Shown here piece by piece: positions 15,112 through 23,051 of a DNA stretch of 26,634 nucleotides. The stretch is from Clostridium disporicum. GTDB taxonomy: Bacteria; Bacillota; Clostridia; Clostridiales; Clostridiaceae. Made by a program: the position numbers and the translations under genes. Within the stretch, counting starts at the first letter, position 1, and each line of letters begins with the position of its first letter. The notes beneath the pieces were generated by a model. The model ran no database searches. It was not told the origin of the DNA and worked only from the letters and a program-made list of their open reading frames with translations. The stretch spans positions 185,821-212,454 of the forward strand of contig NZ_CYZX01000002.1 in the NCBI RefSeq assembly GCF_001405015.1, in the 5' to 3' direction.

Positions 15112-15897
15112 ATGCTTGTATTAATAAAAGGTGCTGGAGATTTAGCTACTGGTGTAGCTCATAGATTAAAAAGATGTGGATTTGATGTAGTTATGACTGA
15201 GATAGAAGAGCCAACTACGGTTAGAAGAACAGTGGCTTTTTCTCAAGCTGTTTATGATTGTAAAGTAGAGGTAGAAGGGGTAAAAGCTAGTCTAGTTAAA
15301 GATATTCAAATGATAAGGGAAAACATAGATAATGGGATTATTTCGGTAATAGTTGATAAAGATGCAAATATTATTGAAGTGCTTAAACCAGATATTGTCG
15401 TTGATGCTATTGTAGCTAAGAAAAATACAGGTACATCTATAGATGATGCACCTATAGTAATTGCATTAGGACCAGGATTTGAAGCTGGGGTAGATTGCGA
15501 TTTGGTTATAGAAACAAAAAGAGGGCATTATTTGGGAAGAGTTATTACAAAAGGTAAGGCTATTCCAAATACAGGTGTTCCAGGAAATATAGGTGGACAT
15601 ACTGTGGGAAGAATTATTAGAGCAACAAGTGATGGAATAATTAATCCGGTTTCTGAAATTGGAGATTATGTTGAGGAGGGACAAGTTGTTGCTTATATTG
15701 ATAAAATACCAGTTTATGCTAGCATAAGTGGAATAGTTAGAGGGATGCTACAAGGTGGTATAGAGGTTTTTGAAGGTATGAAAAGTGGAGATATAGACCC
15801 AAGATGTAAGAAAGAGCATTGTTTTACTATATCGGATAAAGCACGATCTATTGGTGGTGGAGTTTTAGAGGGAATATTGTTTTTAAAAAATAAATAA
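15112..15897 (+). CDS. yqeB: YqeB: selenium-dependent molybdenum hydroxylase system protein
   Basis: A 261-residue protein of the EF2563/YqeB family, a marker of selenium-dependent molybdenum hydroxylases. The N-terminal Rossmann motif LIKGAGDLATGVAHRL (4-19) resembles that of XdhC. The centre contains DAIVAKKNTGTSI and ALGPGFEAGVDCDLVIETKRG, followed by PGNIGGHTVGRIIRA, all characteristic of the family. The later part, with GDYVEEGQVVAYI and GIVRGML, resembles a small beta-barrel/biotinyl-like element. It may act on the cofactor (selenium insertion or sulfuration), which is inferred from family genomics. GGAG precedes the start; the next gene follows after 20 bases. Confidence 0.9.
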   Translation: MLVLIKGAGDLATGVAHRLKRCGFDVVMTEIEEPTTVRRTVAFSQAVYDCKVEVEGVKASLVKDIQMIRENIDNGIISVIVDKDANIIEVLKPDIVVDAIVAKKNTGTSIDDAPIVIALGPGFEAGVDCDLVIETKRGHYLGRVITKGKAIPNTGVPGNIGGHTVGRIIRATSDGIINPVSEIGDYVEEGQVVAYIDKIPVYASISGIVRGMLQGGIEVFEGMKSGDIDPRCKKEHCFTISDKARSIGGGVLEGILFLKNK

Positions 15898-15917
15898 GGG
15901 TTAATGGGGGAGAAGAA

Positions 15918-16952
15918 ATGAAAAAAGACTTTTATACGAAATTATACAATGCATTAAATAGGAGCAAAGATGTTTATTTAATAACAATTGTTTCTGGTGA
16001 ATATGAAGGGGAAAATATTGCTGGGCAAAAGTTGTTTAAAATAGATGATAATATTGTGATAGAAGATGAACGTTATGAAGAGGTATGGGGAGATATTTTA
16101 AAGAATATTAAGCTTAACAAAGATACATGTAGTGTTACTTATGATAAGAAGGAAGTTTTTATAGAATATTTGGCTAGTAAACCTAACTTAGTTATTTGTG
16201 GTGGTGGGCATATAGCTTTACCATTATGTAATATAGGAAAACTTTTAGATTTTAGGGTAACAGTTATAGATGACAGGAAAGAATTTGCTAATAGTGATAG
16301 ATTTAATCTTGCAGATGAAGTTATTTGCGGAAATTTTGAAGAAGTTCTAAAAGAAAATATTTTTAATAAAAATACTTATTTTGTTATTGTGACTAGAGGA
16401 CATAAGGATGATAGAAGATGTTTAGAATTTGCTATTGATAAAGACTATGCTTATGTTGGGATGATAGGAAGTAAAGCAAAAGTAGCAATTGTTGTTGAAT
16501 CATTGTTAGAAGCTGGTTATAGTAGAGAGTTAATTGATAAGGTTCATACTCCGATTGGATTAAAAATAGGTGGACAAACTCCAGCAGAAATAGCTGTAAG
16601 TATAGCAGCTGAAATTATTAAAGAGAAGAATATAAATCAGAAAACAGAAATTTCTGAAGAAATTTTAAAAGAAATTATTGAAGACAATCAAGCGAAGGTA
16701 TTAGCCACAATAGTAGAGAAAGTGGGATCATCTCCAAGAGGAATAGGAACTAAAATGCTTATTAAAGAAGATAAGAGTTTTAAGGGGACTGTTGGAGGAG
16801 GCAGCGTGGAAAATGCTGTATATTTAAAGGGTTTAGAACTAATTGATAGTAGAAGTTCTGATGTTGAAATGTATAATCTATCAAACTCAGATGCATCAAC
16901 TTTAGGGATGGTTTGTGGTGGAAAAGTAAAAGTTATTTTTGAATATATATAA
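15918..16952 (+). CDS. XdhC/CoxI-family maturation factor with a second XdhC domain at the C-terminus
   Basis: A 344-residue XdhC-type protein, of the family that binds molybdenum cofactor and hands it, sulfurated, to xanthine dehydrogenase. The Rossmann half is central: LVICGGGHIALPL (91-103), TVIDDR, TRGHKDDRRCL, GMIGSKAK and the motif HTPIGLKIGGQTPAEIAVSI. The CoxI-like module with GSSPRGIGTKM (270-280), GGGSVE (293-298) and MVCGGKVKVIFE (331-342) lies at the C-terminus rather than in front. The first ~85 residues resemble a worn copy of it without the GSSPR motif. XdhC proteins usually have the CoxI module first, so the gene looks rearranged or duplicated internally. GGGGGAG precedes the start. 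It ends the operon before a terminator. Confidence 0.85.
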   Translation: MKKDFYTKLYNALNRSKDVYLITIVSGEYEGENIAGQKLFKIDDNIVIEDERYEEVWGDILKNIKLNKDTCSVTYDKKEVFIEYLASKPNLVICGGGHIALPLCNIGKLLDFRVTVIDDRKEFANSDRFNLADEVICGNFEEVLKENIFNKNTYFVIVTRGHKDDRRCLEFAIDKDYAYVGMIGSKAKVAIVVESLLEAGYSRELIDKVHTPIGLKIGGQTPAEIAVSIAAEIIKEKNINQKTEISEEILKEIIEDNQAKVLATIVEKVGSSPRGIGTKMLIKEDKSFKGTVGGGSVENAVYLKGLELIDSRSSDVEMYNLSNSDASTLGMVCGGKVKVIFEYI

Positions 16953-16961
16953 GTTTATTAG

Positions 16962-17005
16962 AGCTATTTAATTAATCTATTTTAGAGCAATTAAATAGCT
17001 TTTTT
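16962..17005 (+). terminator. Intrinsic terminator after the XdhC-like gene
   Basis: Perfect 12-base stem AGCTATTTAATT (16962-16973) / AATTAAATAGCT (16989-17000), a 15-base loop, and six Ts at 17000-17005. It separates the maturation operon from the permease. Confidence 0.85.
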
Positions 17006-17051
17006 ATAAAATTTTTTAAATGTTTCACATTGTATAGAGGGTTATAGGTTT

Positions 17052-17064
17052 AATGTTCGTGTTT
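17052..17064 (-). promoter_or_regulatory. PurBox-like sequence, upstream copy
   Basis: Read on the minus strand, AAACACGAACATT matches the PurR box AWWWCCGAACWWT at 11 of 13 positions. It is inverted relative to 17186-17198. Confidence 0.45.
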
Positions 17065-17185
17065 CTCAGAAAAAGTAAAAAAGTATAGAAATAAAAAGTG
17101 AGATATTTCATTAATATGACAATTTAACTAAATGTATGGTAAAAAAGTATATACAGATAAAGAAAAACATGATACTATATCTTTA

Positions 17186-17198
17186 AAATACGAACAAT
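17186..17198 (+). promoter_or_regulatory. PurBox-like sequence, downstream copy
   Basis: AAATACGAACAAT matches AWWWCCGAACWWT at 12 of 13 positions, 44 bases before the permease start. The two boxes are farther apart (about 120 bases) than the close inverted pairs known from Bacillus. Confidence 0.5.
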
Positions 17199-17242
17199 AA
17201 TGTTTTAAATAAACTTAATGTTCAGTAATGGGGGATATTTAT

Positions 17243-18562
17243 ATGAAAAATGGAAGTGTTTATGAATTAGATGGAAGGGTGTCGTTAAAAAAAGCAGTAC
17301 CACTAGGTATACAACACGTTCTAGCTATGTTTTTAGGAAATGTATCACCTTTAATAATTGTTTGTGGGTTATTAAATATAGACGCAAATACAAAAAGTAT
17401 GTTAATTCAAAATTCTATGTTTATAGCTGGTGTTGCAACATTAATTCAATTATATCCAATCTTTAAAGTAGGTTCAGGATTACCAGTTGTAATGGGAACA
17501 AGTTCTGGATTTATAGGAACGGAAAAAGTTATTGGTGCAACTTATGGATATGCAGCAATAATGGGGGCATCTTTAGTTGGAGCACTTTTAGAAATTGTTT
17601 TAGGATTCTTTATTAAGCCATTGAGAAAATTATTTCCACCAATAGTAACTAGTTTAGTTGTAATCTCTATTGGACTTTCATTACTTCCAGTTGGAATTAA
17701 ATATTTTGCTGGTGGAGCTGGAGCAGCAGACTTTGGAGCTCCTAAGCACTTATTAGTAGGAACAATAGTAATGTTAGTAATTATTATTGTTCAAAATTAT
17801 ACTAAAGGATTTATTAAAACTTCTGCAATCTTAATAGGAATAATTATTGGATATATAGTAGCTATATTTATGGGAATGATTGATTTTACACAAGTTAAAG
17901 AAGCAGCATGGTTTAGCTTACCAAGACCTTTTGTTATGGGATTTGAATTTAGATTAGATGCAATTATATCAATGGTAATTATGTATATAGCAACAGCAGT
18001 TGAAACAATAGGAGATATTTCTGCAATAGCTGTTGGAGGACTTGGAAGAGAAGCAACAGATGAAGAATTATCAGGAGGAGTAATAGCTGATGGTGTTGCA
18101 AGTTTTATAGCGGCATTATTTGGTGTAGCACCAAACACTTCTTTTAGTCAAAATGTTGGACTAGTTGCTGTTACTAAAGTAGTCAATAGATTTGTAATTA
18201 TGACAGGTGCGTTATTCTTAATTTTAGCAGGTTTTTTTCCAAAATTAAGTGCAGTTTTATCAGTAATGCCTCAATCAGTTCTTGGAGGAGCAGCTGTTAT
18301 AATGTTTGCTATGATTTTTGTAAGTGGTCTTCAATCATTATTTAGAGAAAATTTAAATGGTAGAAATGGTTTAATCGTAGCACTTGCTATTGGAATTGGT
18401 GTTGGACTTGGAAATGTTCCAGAAGCTTTAGCTGGTTTGCCAACTTGGATTGGAAACATTTTTGCTCAAAATGGAATTATAATGACATTTGTTATTGCTA
18501 CTATTTTAAATTTAATCTTACCTAAAGACAAAGAAGAAGAGGAAGTTATGATTAATAATTAG
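17243..18562 (+). CDS. NCS2-family purine (xanthine/urate) permease
   Basis: A 439-residue inner-membrane nucleobase:cation symporter of the NCS2 family. The start at 17243 (MKNGSVYELDG) has GGGGGAT eight bases upstream; the in-frame ATG at 17228 overlaps that site and is unlikely. About 12-14 hydrophobic segments run through the protein. The family signature is FSQNVGLVAVTK near residue 300. The Gln-Asn form is that of the xanthine/urate branch, while uracil permeases usually carry Glu-Asn. The preceding acidic/Thr region AVETIGDISAIAVGGLGRE is also typical. Its place between maturation and structural genes of a molybdenum hydroxylase suggests it imports the enzyme's substrate. PurBox-like sequences lie upstream. 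Exact substrate (xanthine, urate, hypoxanthine) is not decided. Confidence 0.9.
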   Translation: MKNGSVYELDGRVSLKKAVPLGIQHVLAMFLGNVSPLIIVCGLLNIDANTKSMLIQNSMFIAGVATLIQLYPIFKVGSGLPVVMGTSSGFIGTEKVIGATYGYAAIMGASLVGALLEIVLGFFIKPLRKLFPPIVTSLVVISIGLSLLPVGIKYFAGGAGAADFGAPKHLLVGTIVMLVIIIVQNYTKGFIKTSAILIGIIIGYIVAIFMGMIDFTQVKEAAWFSLPRPFVMGFEFRLDAIISMVIMYIATAVETIGDISAIAVGGLGREATDEELSGGVIADGVASFIAALFGVAPNTSFSQNVGLVAVTKVVNRFVIMTGALFLILAGFFPKLSAVLSVMPQSVLGGAAVIMFAMIFVSGLQSLFRENLNGRNGLIVALAIGIGVGLGNVPEALAGLPTWIGNIFAQNGIIMTFVIATILNLILPKDKEEEEVMINN

Positions 18563-18611
18563 AAGAAATGTTGTTTTTAAAATAAGAGCGATATTAATTT
18601 TATGATATGAG

Positions 18612-18642
18612 AATTTGCATATTTCTAGGAGATATGCAAATT
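18612..18642 (+). terminator. Hairpin after the permease gene
   Basis: Perfect 11-base arms AATTTGCATAT (18612-18622) / ATATGCAAATT (18632-18642), a 9-base loop, then only TATTATGT. With no T-run it could be a weak terminator, an RNA-stabilising hairpin or an operator. Confidence 0.5.
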
Positions 18643-18658
18643 TATTATGTAAAGAGCA

Positions 18659-18679
18659 TTATAGAAAATATTTCTATAA
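18659..18679. promoter_or_regulatory. Perfect palindrome upstream of the hydroxylase structural genes
   Basis: Arms TTATAGAAA and TTTCTATAA (9 bases each) around ATA. A possible promoter overlaps it (TTATAG 18659-18664, a 17-base spacer, TAATAT 18682-18687), so a repressor bound here would block transcription. The regulator is unknown. Confidence 0.5.
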
Positions 18680-18728
18680 ATTAATATTCTAGTGTAAATT
18701 TAGATAGAAGTTTAGGAGGAATTGTGAT

Positions 18729-19529
18729 TTGTTTACTATTAAAAACTATATAGTAGTTCAAAGTTTAGAGGAAGCTTATGAGTTAAATCAGAAAAAGAAT
18801 AATGTAGTCTTAGGTGGTACAGCTTGGCTTAAAATGGGTGAAAGAAATATTCAAAATGCTATAGATTTATCAGGATTAGGATTAAATAAAATAGAAGAAG
18901 ATGATGAATTTATAAAAATTGGTTGTATGTGCACATTAAGAGATATGGAAGTAAGCAATAAGCTTAATAGATATTTTGATGAATCTATAAAAGAAAGTTT
19001 GAAATACATAGTAGGAGTTCAATTTAGAAATTGTGCAACTATTGGTGGAAGTATTTATTCAAGATTTGGTTTCTCAGACATATTAACAGTATTATTAGCT
19101 TTAGATACATACGTAGAATTATATAAAGGTGGAATAATTCCTTTATCAGAATATAAGGACATGCCTTATGATAATGATATTTTAGTAAGAATATTAATTA
19201 AAAAAGATAATAGACAGGTTAGATACATGACTCATAGAAATAGTGCAACAGATATACCTACTTTAGCTTGTGCAGTATCTAAGTTAGATGGTAAATGGAA
19301 AGTAGTTTTAGGGGCTAGACCTCAGAGAGCTATGGAAGTGTCAGGGGTTAGTGAATTATTAAGTGAAATACCTACCAAAGAAGAAATAGAAAAAGTAATA
19401 AACAAGGTAATTGATGAAGTTAAATTTGAAAGTAATATGAGAGGAAGTAAGGAATATAGATTACTTCTTGCTAAAGCGTTTATAAAAAGAGGAATAGAAG
19501 GAATAGTTGGAGGTTCATATGAAAATTAA
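18729..19529 (+). CDS. Molybdenum hydroxylase FAD-binding subunit (XdhB-like)
   Basis: A 266-residue FAD subunit of a three-subunit xanthine dehydrogenase-type enzyme, passing electrons from the iron-sulfur subunit to NAD+ or another acceptor. A TTG start (FTIKNYIVVQ) is used: AGGAGGA lies about 8 bases before it, and no ATG is in frame until deep inside the domain. FAD-binding motifs are VVLGGTAWL near residues 26-34 and NCATIGGSIYSRFGFSDIL around 99-117. The C-terminal CODH-flavoprotein-like part (VVLGARPQRAM) is present. At 266 residues it is slightly shorter than the usual ~290 but looks complete. The last codons overlap the start of the iron-sulfur subunit gene by 11 bases, so the two are translationally coupled. 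Confidence 0.9.
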   Translation: MFTIKNYIVVQSLEEAYELNQKKNNVVLGGTAWLKMGERNIQNAIDLSGLGLNKIEEDDEFIKIGCMCTLRDMEVSNKLNRYFDESIKESLKYIVGVQFRNCATIGGSIYSRFGFSDILTVLLALDTYVELYKGGIIPLSEYKDMPYDNDILVRILIKKDNRQVRYMTHRNSATDIPTLACAVSKLDGKWKVVLGARPQRAMEVSGVSELLSEIPTKEEIEKVINKVIDEVKFESNMRGSKEYRLLLAKAFIKRGIEGIVGGSYEN

Positions 19530-19974
19530 GGTTTGGATAAATAATAAAGTTTTTGAGGATGATATTGAACCAGATACATTATTAATAGATTTTGTTAGAA
19601 ATAAAGGATTTTTAAGTGTAAAAAGAGGATGCGATACAGCAAACTGTGGACTGTGTACAGTTCATTTAGAGGGAAAACCTGTACTTTCATGTTCAACTCT
19701 TGCTATGAGGGCAAATGGTTTAAAAGTTACTACAATTGAAGGATTAGAAGAAGAGGCAAAAGAATTTGCACAATTTATGGCTGATCAAGGGGCAGAGCAA
19801 TGTGGTTTTTGTAGCCCAGGATTTGTAATGAATGTTTTAGCTATGAAGAAAGAATTAATAAATCCAAGTGATGAAGAAATAAAATTGTATTTAGCAGGAA
19901 ACCTATGCCGTTGTACAGGGTATATGGGACAATTAAGAGCGATAAAAAACTATTTAGGATTAACTAAGGAGTAG
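19519..19974 (+). CDS. Molybdenum hydroxylase [2Fe-2S] subunit (XdhC-type small subunit)
   Basis: A 151-residue electron-transfer subunit with two [2Fe-2S] domains. ATG 19519 is chosen because GGAGG (19509-19513) sits five bases upstream, inside the end of the FAD gene; an in-frame TTG at 19507 overlaps that site. The plant-type ferredoxin domain has Cys38, Cys43, Cys46 and Cys58 (GCDTANCGLCTVHL). The second, helical domain has Cys95, Cys98, Cys130 and Cys132 (QCGFCSPGF; NLCRCTGY). All eight ligands are present. It hands electrons from the molybdenum site to the FAD subunit. It is five bases from the large subunit gene. Confidence 0.95.
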   Translation: MKIKVWINNKVFEDDIEPDTLLIDFVRNKGFLSVKRGCDTANCGLCTVHLEGKPVLSCSTLAMRANGLKVTTIEGLEEEAKEFAQFMADQGAEQCGFCSPGFVMNVLAMKKELINPSDEEIKLYLAGNLCRCTGYMGQLRAIKNYLGLTKE

Positions 19975-19979
19975 TAAAT

Positions 19980-22262
19980 ATGAAATATGTAAATAAAAGC
20001 ATAAGAAAAAGCGACTCTATGTCACTATTAACAGGAAAACCAGTATATACAGAAGACTTAGCACCAAAGAATTGTCTAGTTGTTAAATTACTTAGAAGCC
20101 CTCATGCTCATGCTCTAATAGAAAGCATAGATACTACAGTAGCTATGAAGGTGCCAGGAATTGAGTGTATTTTAACATATGAAGATATGCCTAAATCTAG
20201 ATTTACTACAGCAGGACAATCCTATCCTGAACCTAGTCCATATGATAGATTAATATTAGATAGAAGATTAAGATGTGTTGGAGATCCTGTTGCTATAGTA
20301 GCAGGAGAAAATGAGAAAGCAGTAAATAAGGCTATGAAGCTTATTAAAGTTAAATATGAAGTTTTAGAAGCTGTTTTAGATTTCAGAAATGCTAAAGATA
20401 ACAATATATTAGTTCACCCAGAGAAAGATTTTAAAGCTCTATGTGATGTAGGGGCAGATAACAAGAGGAATCTTTGTTCAACTGGTGGCTTTGAACATGG
20501 TAATTTAGAAGAAGAACTTAAAAACTGTGATATCATAATAGAAGAAACTTATCATACAAAAGCTAATAATCAAGCTATGATGGAGACTTTTAGAACTTTT
20601 ACTGAACTCGATATTTATGGAAGATTAAATATAACATCTGCAACTCAAGTTCCATTTCATGTAAGACGTATAATTGCTAATGCGCTTGAAATACCTAAAT
20701 CAAAGGTTAGAGTTGTAAAGCCTAGAATAGGTGGTGGATTTGGAGCAAAGCAAAGTGCAGTTAGTGAGGTTTATCCAGCAATAGTTACTATGAAGACTGG
20801 GAAACCAGCAATGCTTATATTTAGTCGTAAAGAAAGTATGACAAATGGAAGCCCAAGACATGAAATGGAGATAACTGTACGTTTAGGAGCTAATAAAGAT
20901 GGAATAATTAAAGCAATAGAGATTAATACTTTATCTAATGCAGGAGCTTATGGAGAACATGGACCAACAACAGTAGGGTTAAGTGCTCATAAATCTATGC
21001 CTTTATATAGCACTCCAAGAGCATATAAATTTAATTATGATGTAGTATATACAAACACTATGGGGGCTGGAGCATATAGAGGATATGGAGCCACTCAAGG
21101 GATATTTGCTTTAGAATCTGCTGTAAATGAATTAGCAGCAAAACTAAATATGGATCCTATTAAATTAAGAGAGCTTAATATGGTTAAAGAAGGCGATGTA
21201 ATGCCAGCTTATTATGGAGAAATTGCTAATAGTTGTGCATTAGATAGATGTTTAGAAAAAGCAAAGAATATGATAGACTGGGATAATAAATATCCAGCTA
21301 GGGATATGGGAAATGGTAAGATAAGGTCAGTTGGTATAGCTATGGCTATGCAAGGGTCTGGTATTTCAAATATAGATACGGCTGCAGTAGAAATAAAGCT
21401 TAATGATGATGGATTCTATACATTAATGATAGGTGCATCAGATATGGGGACAGGTTGTGATACAATATTAGCTCAAATAGCTGCTGATTGTTTAAACTGT
21501 GAAGTTGAAAATATAGTAGTTCATGGTGTTGATACTGACCAAAGCCCATATGATACAGGGTCGTATGCATCAAGTACTACATATGTAACTGGAGGAGCAG
21601 TTATTAAAACATGTGAAACTTTAAAAGTTAGAATTTTAGAAGAAGCTTCTAAAATTCTAGAGTGTCCAATAGGAAACTTAGATTTTGATGGAAAGTCAAT
21701 TCATTCATATGAAGATGATAAGGAAATTTCTTTAGTAGATTTAGCTAATAGATGTTTAGTTGGAGGTAGTAAAACAATCAGTGCTAGTGAATCACATTAT
21801 TCAAAGACATCACCACCACCATTTATGGTTGGAGCAGTTGAGATAGAAATTGATAAATTAACTGGTAAACTTGATATAATAGATTATGTAGCAGTAGTTG
21901 ATTGCGGTACTATGATAAATCCAAATTTAGCTAAGATTCAAGCTGAGGGAGGAATAGTTCAAGGTATAGGAATGGCTTTATATGAAGATATATCTTATGA
22001 TTTCAAAGGAAGAATGAGAAATGATTCTTTTATGCAATATAAAATTCCATCAAGGCTTGATGTAGGAAATATAAGAGTAGAGTTTGAAAGCAGTTATGAG
22101 CCAACGGGACCTTTTGGGGCAAAATCTATTGGAGAAATAGTAATAAATACACCATCTCCAGCTTTAGCACATGCTGTTTATAATGCTACTAAAGTTAATA
22201 TAAGAACACTTCCAATTACTGCTGAAAAAATAGCAATGGGAATGATGGAGAATGAAGATTAA
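19980..22262 (+). CDS. Molybdenum hydroxylase catalytic subunit (xanthine dehydrogenase-like)
   Basis: A 760-residue molybdopterin-binding subunit. AAGGAG precedes the ATG. The N-terminal a/b-hammerhead domain is recognised by SLLTGKPVYTEDL and LLRSPHAHALI. Cofactor-binding elements include GGGFGAKQ (near residue 253), MGAGAYRGYGATQG (near 361, with the Arg that in xanthine dehydrogenase faces the substrate), MQGSGISNIDTA and DMGTGCDTILAQIA. The likely catalytic Glu is in FGAKSIGEIVINTPSPAL near the C-terminus. With yqeB, yqeC, xdhC-like and mocA-like genes alongside, it is probably the selenium-dependent type; the labile selenium is cofactor-bound, and no in-frame TGA is present or expected. 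Purine hydroxylation (xanthine or hypoxanthine) is inferred from the neighbouring permease; other heterocycles such as nicotinate cannot be excluded. Confidence 0.93.
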   Translation: MKYVNKSIRKSDSMSLLTGKPVYTEDLAPKNCLVVKLLRSPHAHALIESIDTTVAMKVPGIECILTYEDMPKSRFTTAGQSYPEPSPYDRLILDRRLRCVGDPVAIVAGENEKAVNKAMKLIKVKYEVLEAVLDFRNAKDNNILVHPEKDFKALCDVGADNKRNLCSTGGFEHGNLEEELKNCDIIIEETYHTKANNQAMMETFRTFTELDIYGRLNITSATQVPFHVRRIIANALEIPKSKVRVVKPRIGGGFGAKQSAVSEVYPAIVTMKTGKPAMLIFSRKESMTNGSPRHEMEITVRLGANKDGIIKAIEINTLSNAGAYGEHGPTTVGLSAHKSMPLYSTPRAYKFNYDVVYTNTMGAGAYRGYGATQGIFALESAVNELAAKLNMDPIKLRELNMVKEGDVMPAYYGEIANSCALDRCLEKAKNMIDWDNKYPARDMGNGKIRSVGIAMAMQGSGISNIDTAAVEIKLNDDGFYTLMIGASDMGTGCDTILAQIAADCLNCEVENIVVHGVDTDQSPYDTGSYASSTTYVTGGAVIKTCETLKVRILEEASKILECPIGNLDFDGKSIHSYEDDKEISLVDLANRCLVGGSKTISASESHYSKTSPPPFMVGAVEIEIDKLTGKLDIIDYVAVVDCGTMINPNLAKIQAEGGIVQGIGMALYEDISYDFKGRMRNDSFMQYKIPSRLDVGNIRVEFESSYEPTGPFGAKSIGEIVINTPSPALAHAVYNATKVNIRTLPITAEKIAMGMMENED

Positions 22263-22839
22263 TTTAATTTTATTGGCTTCAGGTAATAGTAAGAGGTTCA
22301 ATGGAAACAAATTATTAACTAACTTTCATGACAAACCACTATATATGTACACTTTAGAGAAGTTAAAAGGTATAAAAGGATTAAATAAAATTATTGTGGT
22401 TACTCAATATGAAGATATAAAGCAAAAATCTATTGATTTAGGTTTTGATGTTGTTTTAAACTTTGAAAGTGAACTAGGGATATCTAATTCTATTGCTTTA
22501 GGAATAAGTAGGGATAAGAGTGCTGATGGATATATGTTTATGGTTTGCGACCAACCTTTTATTAAGCCTAAAAGTATAAACAAACTTATAGAGGAATTTA
22601 ATAGTGGGGGTAAAGGAATATGCTCTATAGGGTTTAAAGATAGATTAGGGAATCCTAATATTTTCAGTAGAAAATATTTAGAAGAACTATTAAGTTTAAA
22701 AGGTGATATTGGTGGTAAGCATATACTAAAAAAACATATAGATGATTTGAAGATAATTCAAATTGAAGATGAAGAAGAATTAAAGGATATAGATACTAGA
22801 GATGATATAGACTCAAAAAGTACAAACAAAATTACCTAA
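22252..22839 (+). CDS. MocA/MobA-like molybdenum cofactor nucleotidyltransferase
   Basis: A 195-residue nucleotidyltransferase of the MobA/MocA fold. MocA attaches CMP to molybdopterin to give the MCD cofactor used by many bacterial xanthine dehydrogenases. The N-terminal signature ILLASGNSKRFNGNKLL (residues 6-22) is the nucleotide-binding loop (usual form LAAGxSxRMGxxKLL). The metal-binding Asp is in MVCDQPF. The stretch GDIGGKHILKK is also typical of the MocA subgroup. The start overlaps the end of the large subunit gene by 11 bases, with GGAG just before it, so it is coupled to the enzyme it serves. It is the last gene of the structural operon. The CTP-over-GTP assignment rests on context. 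Confidence 0.88.
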   Translation: MKINLILLASGNSKRFNGNKLLTNFHDKPLYMYTLEKLKGIKGLNKIIVVTQYEDIKQKSIDLGFDVVLNFESELGISNSIALGISRDKSADGYMFMVCDQPFIKPKSINKLIEEFNSGGKGICSIGFKDRLGNPNIFSRKYLEELLSLKGDIGGKHILKKHIDDLKIIQIEDEEELKDIDTRDDIDSKSTNKIT

Positions 22840-22929
22840 TTATTGATAAATTAATATTTTGGTGATATCATTAACGAATCATGAAGATAATTAACAAATA
22901 AAAAATAGAAATTTATTTTTGTATATATG

Positions 22930-22964
22930 AAGGTATAGCTTTTATTGCTATACCTTTTATTTTT
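22930..22964 (+). terminator. Intrinsic terminator of the hydroxylase operon
   Basis: Perfect 10-base stem AAGGTATAGC (22930-22939) / GCTATACCTT (22947-22956), a 7-base loop, then TTATTTTT. Confidence 0.88.
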
Positions 22965-23051
22965 ATAATTTATAAGTACTAGTCTTGTTATAAACTTAGG
23001 TATATTTATACTATAATTAATATAAATATTGGAAATAAGGAGGGTGTGCTA

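Noticed and set aside
16953..17242. Possible purine riboswitch before the permease
   Set aside because: I looked for the conserved guanine/adenine aptamer core and its three-way junction and did not see it; only a terminator and PurBox-like sequences are apparent.
17797..18138. Minus-strand open frame inside the permease gene
   Set aside because: No ribosome binding site; low-complexity product rich in Ile, Ala and Pro that mirrors the permease codons.
19980..22262. Selenocysteine in the hydroxylase large subunit
   Set aside because: The frame has no internal TGA. In this enzyme type the selenium is a cofactor-bound atom, not a coded residue.
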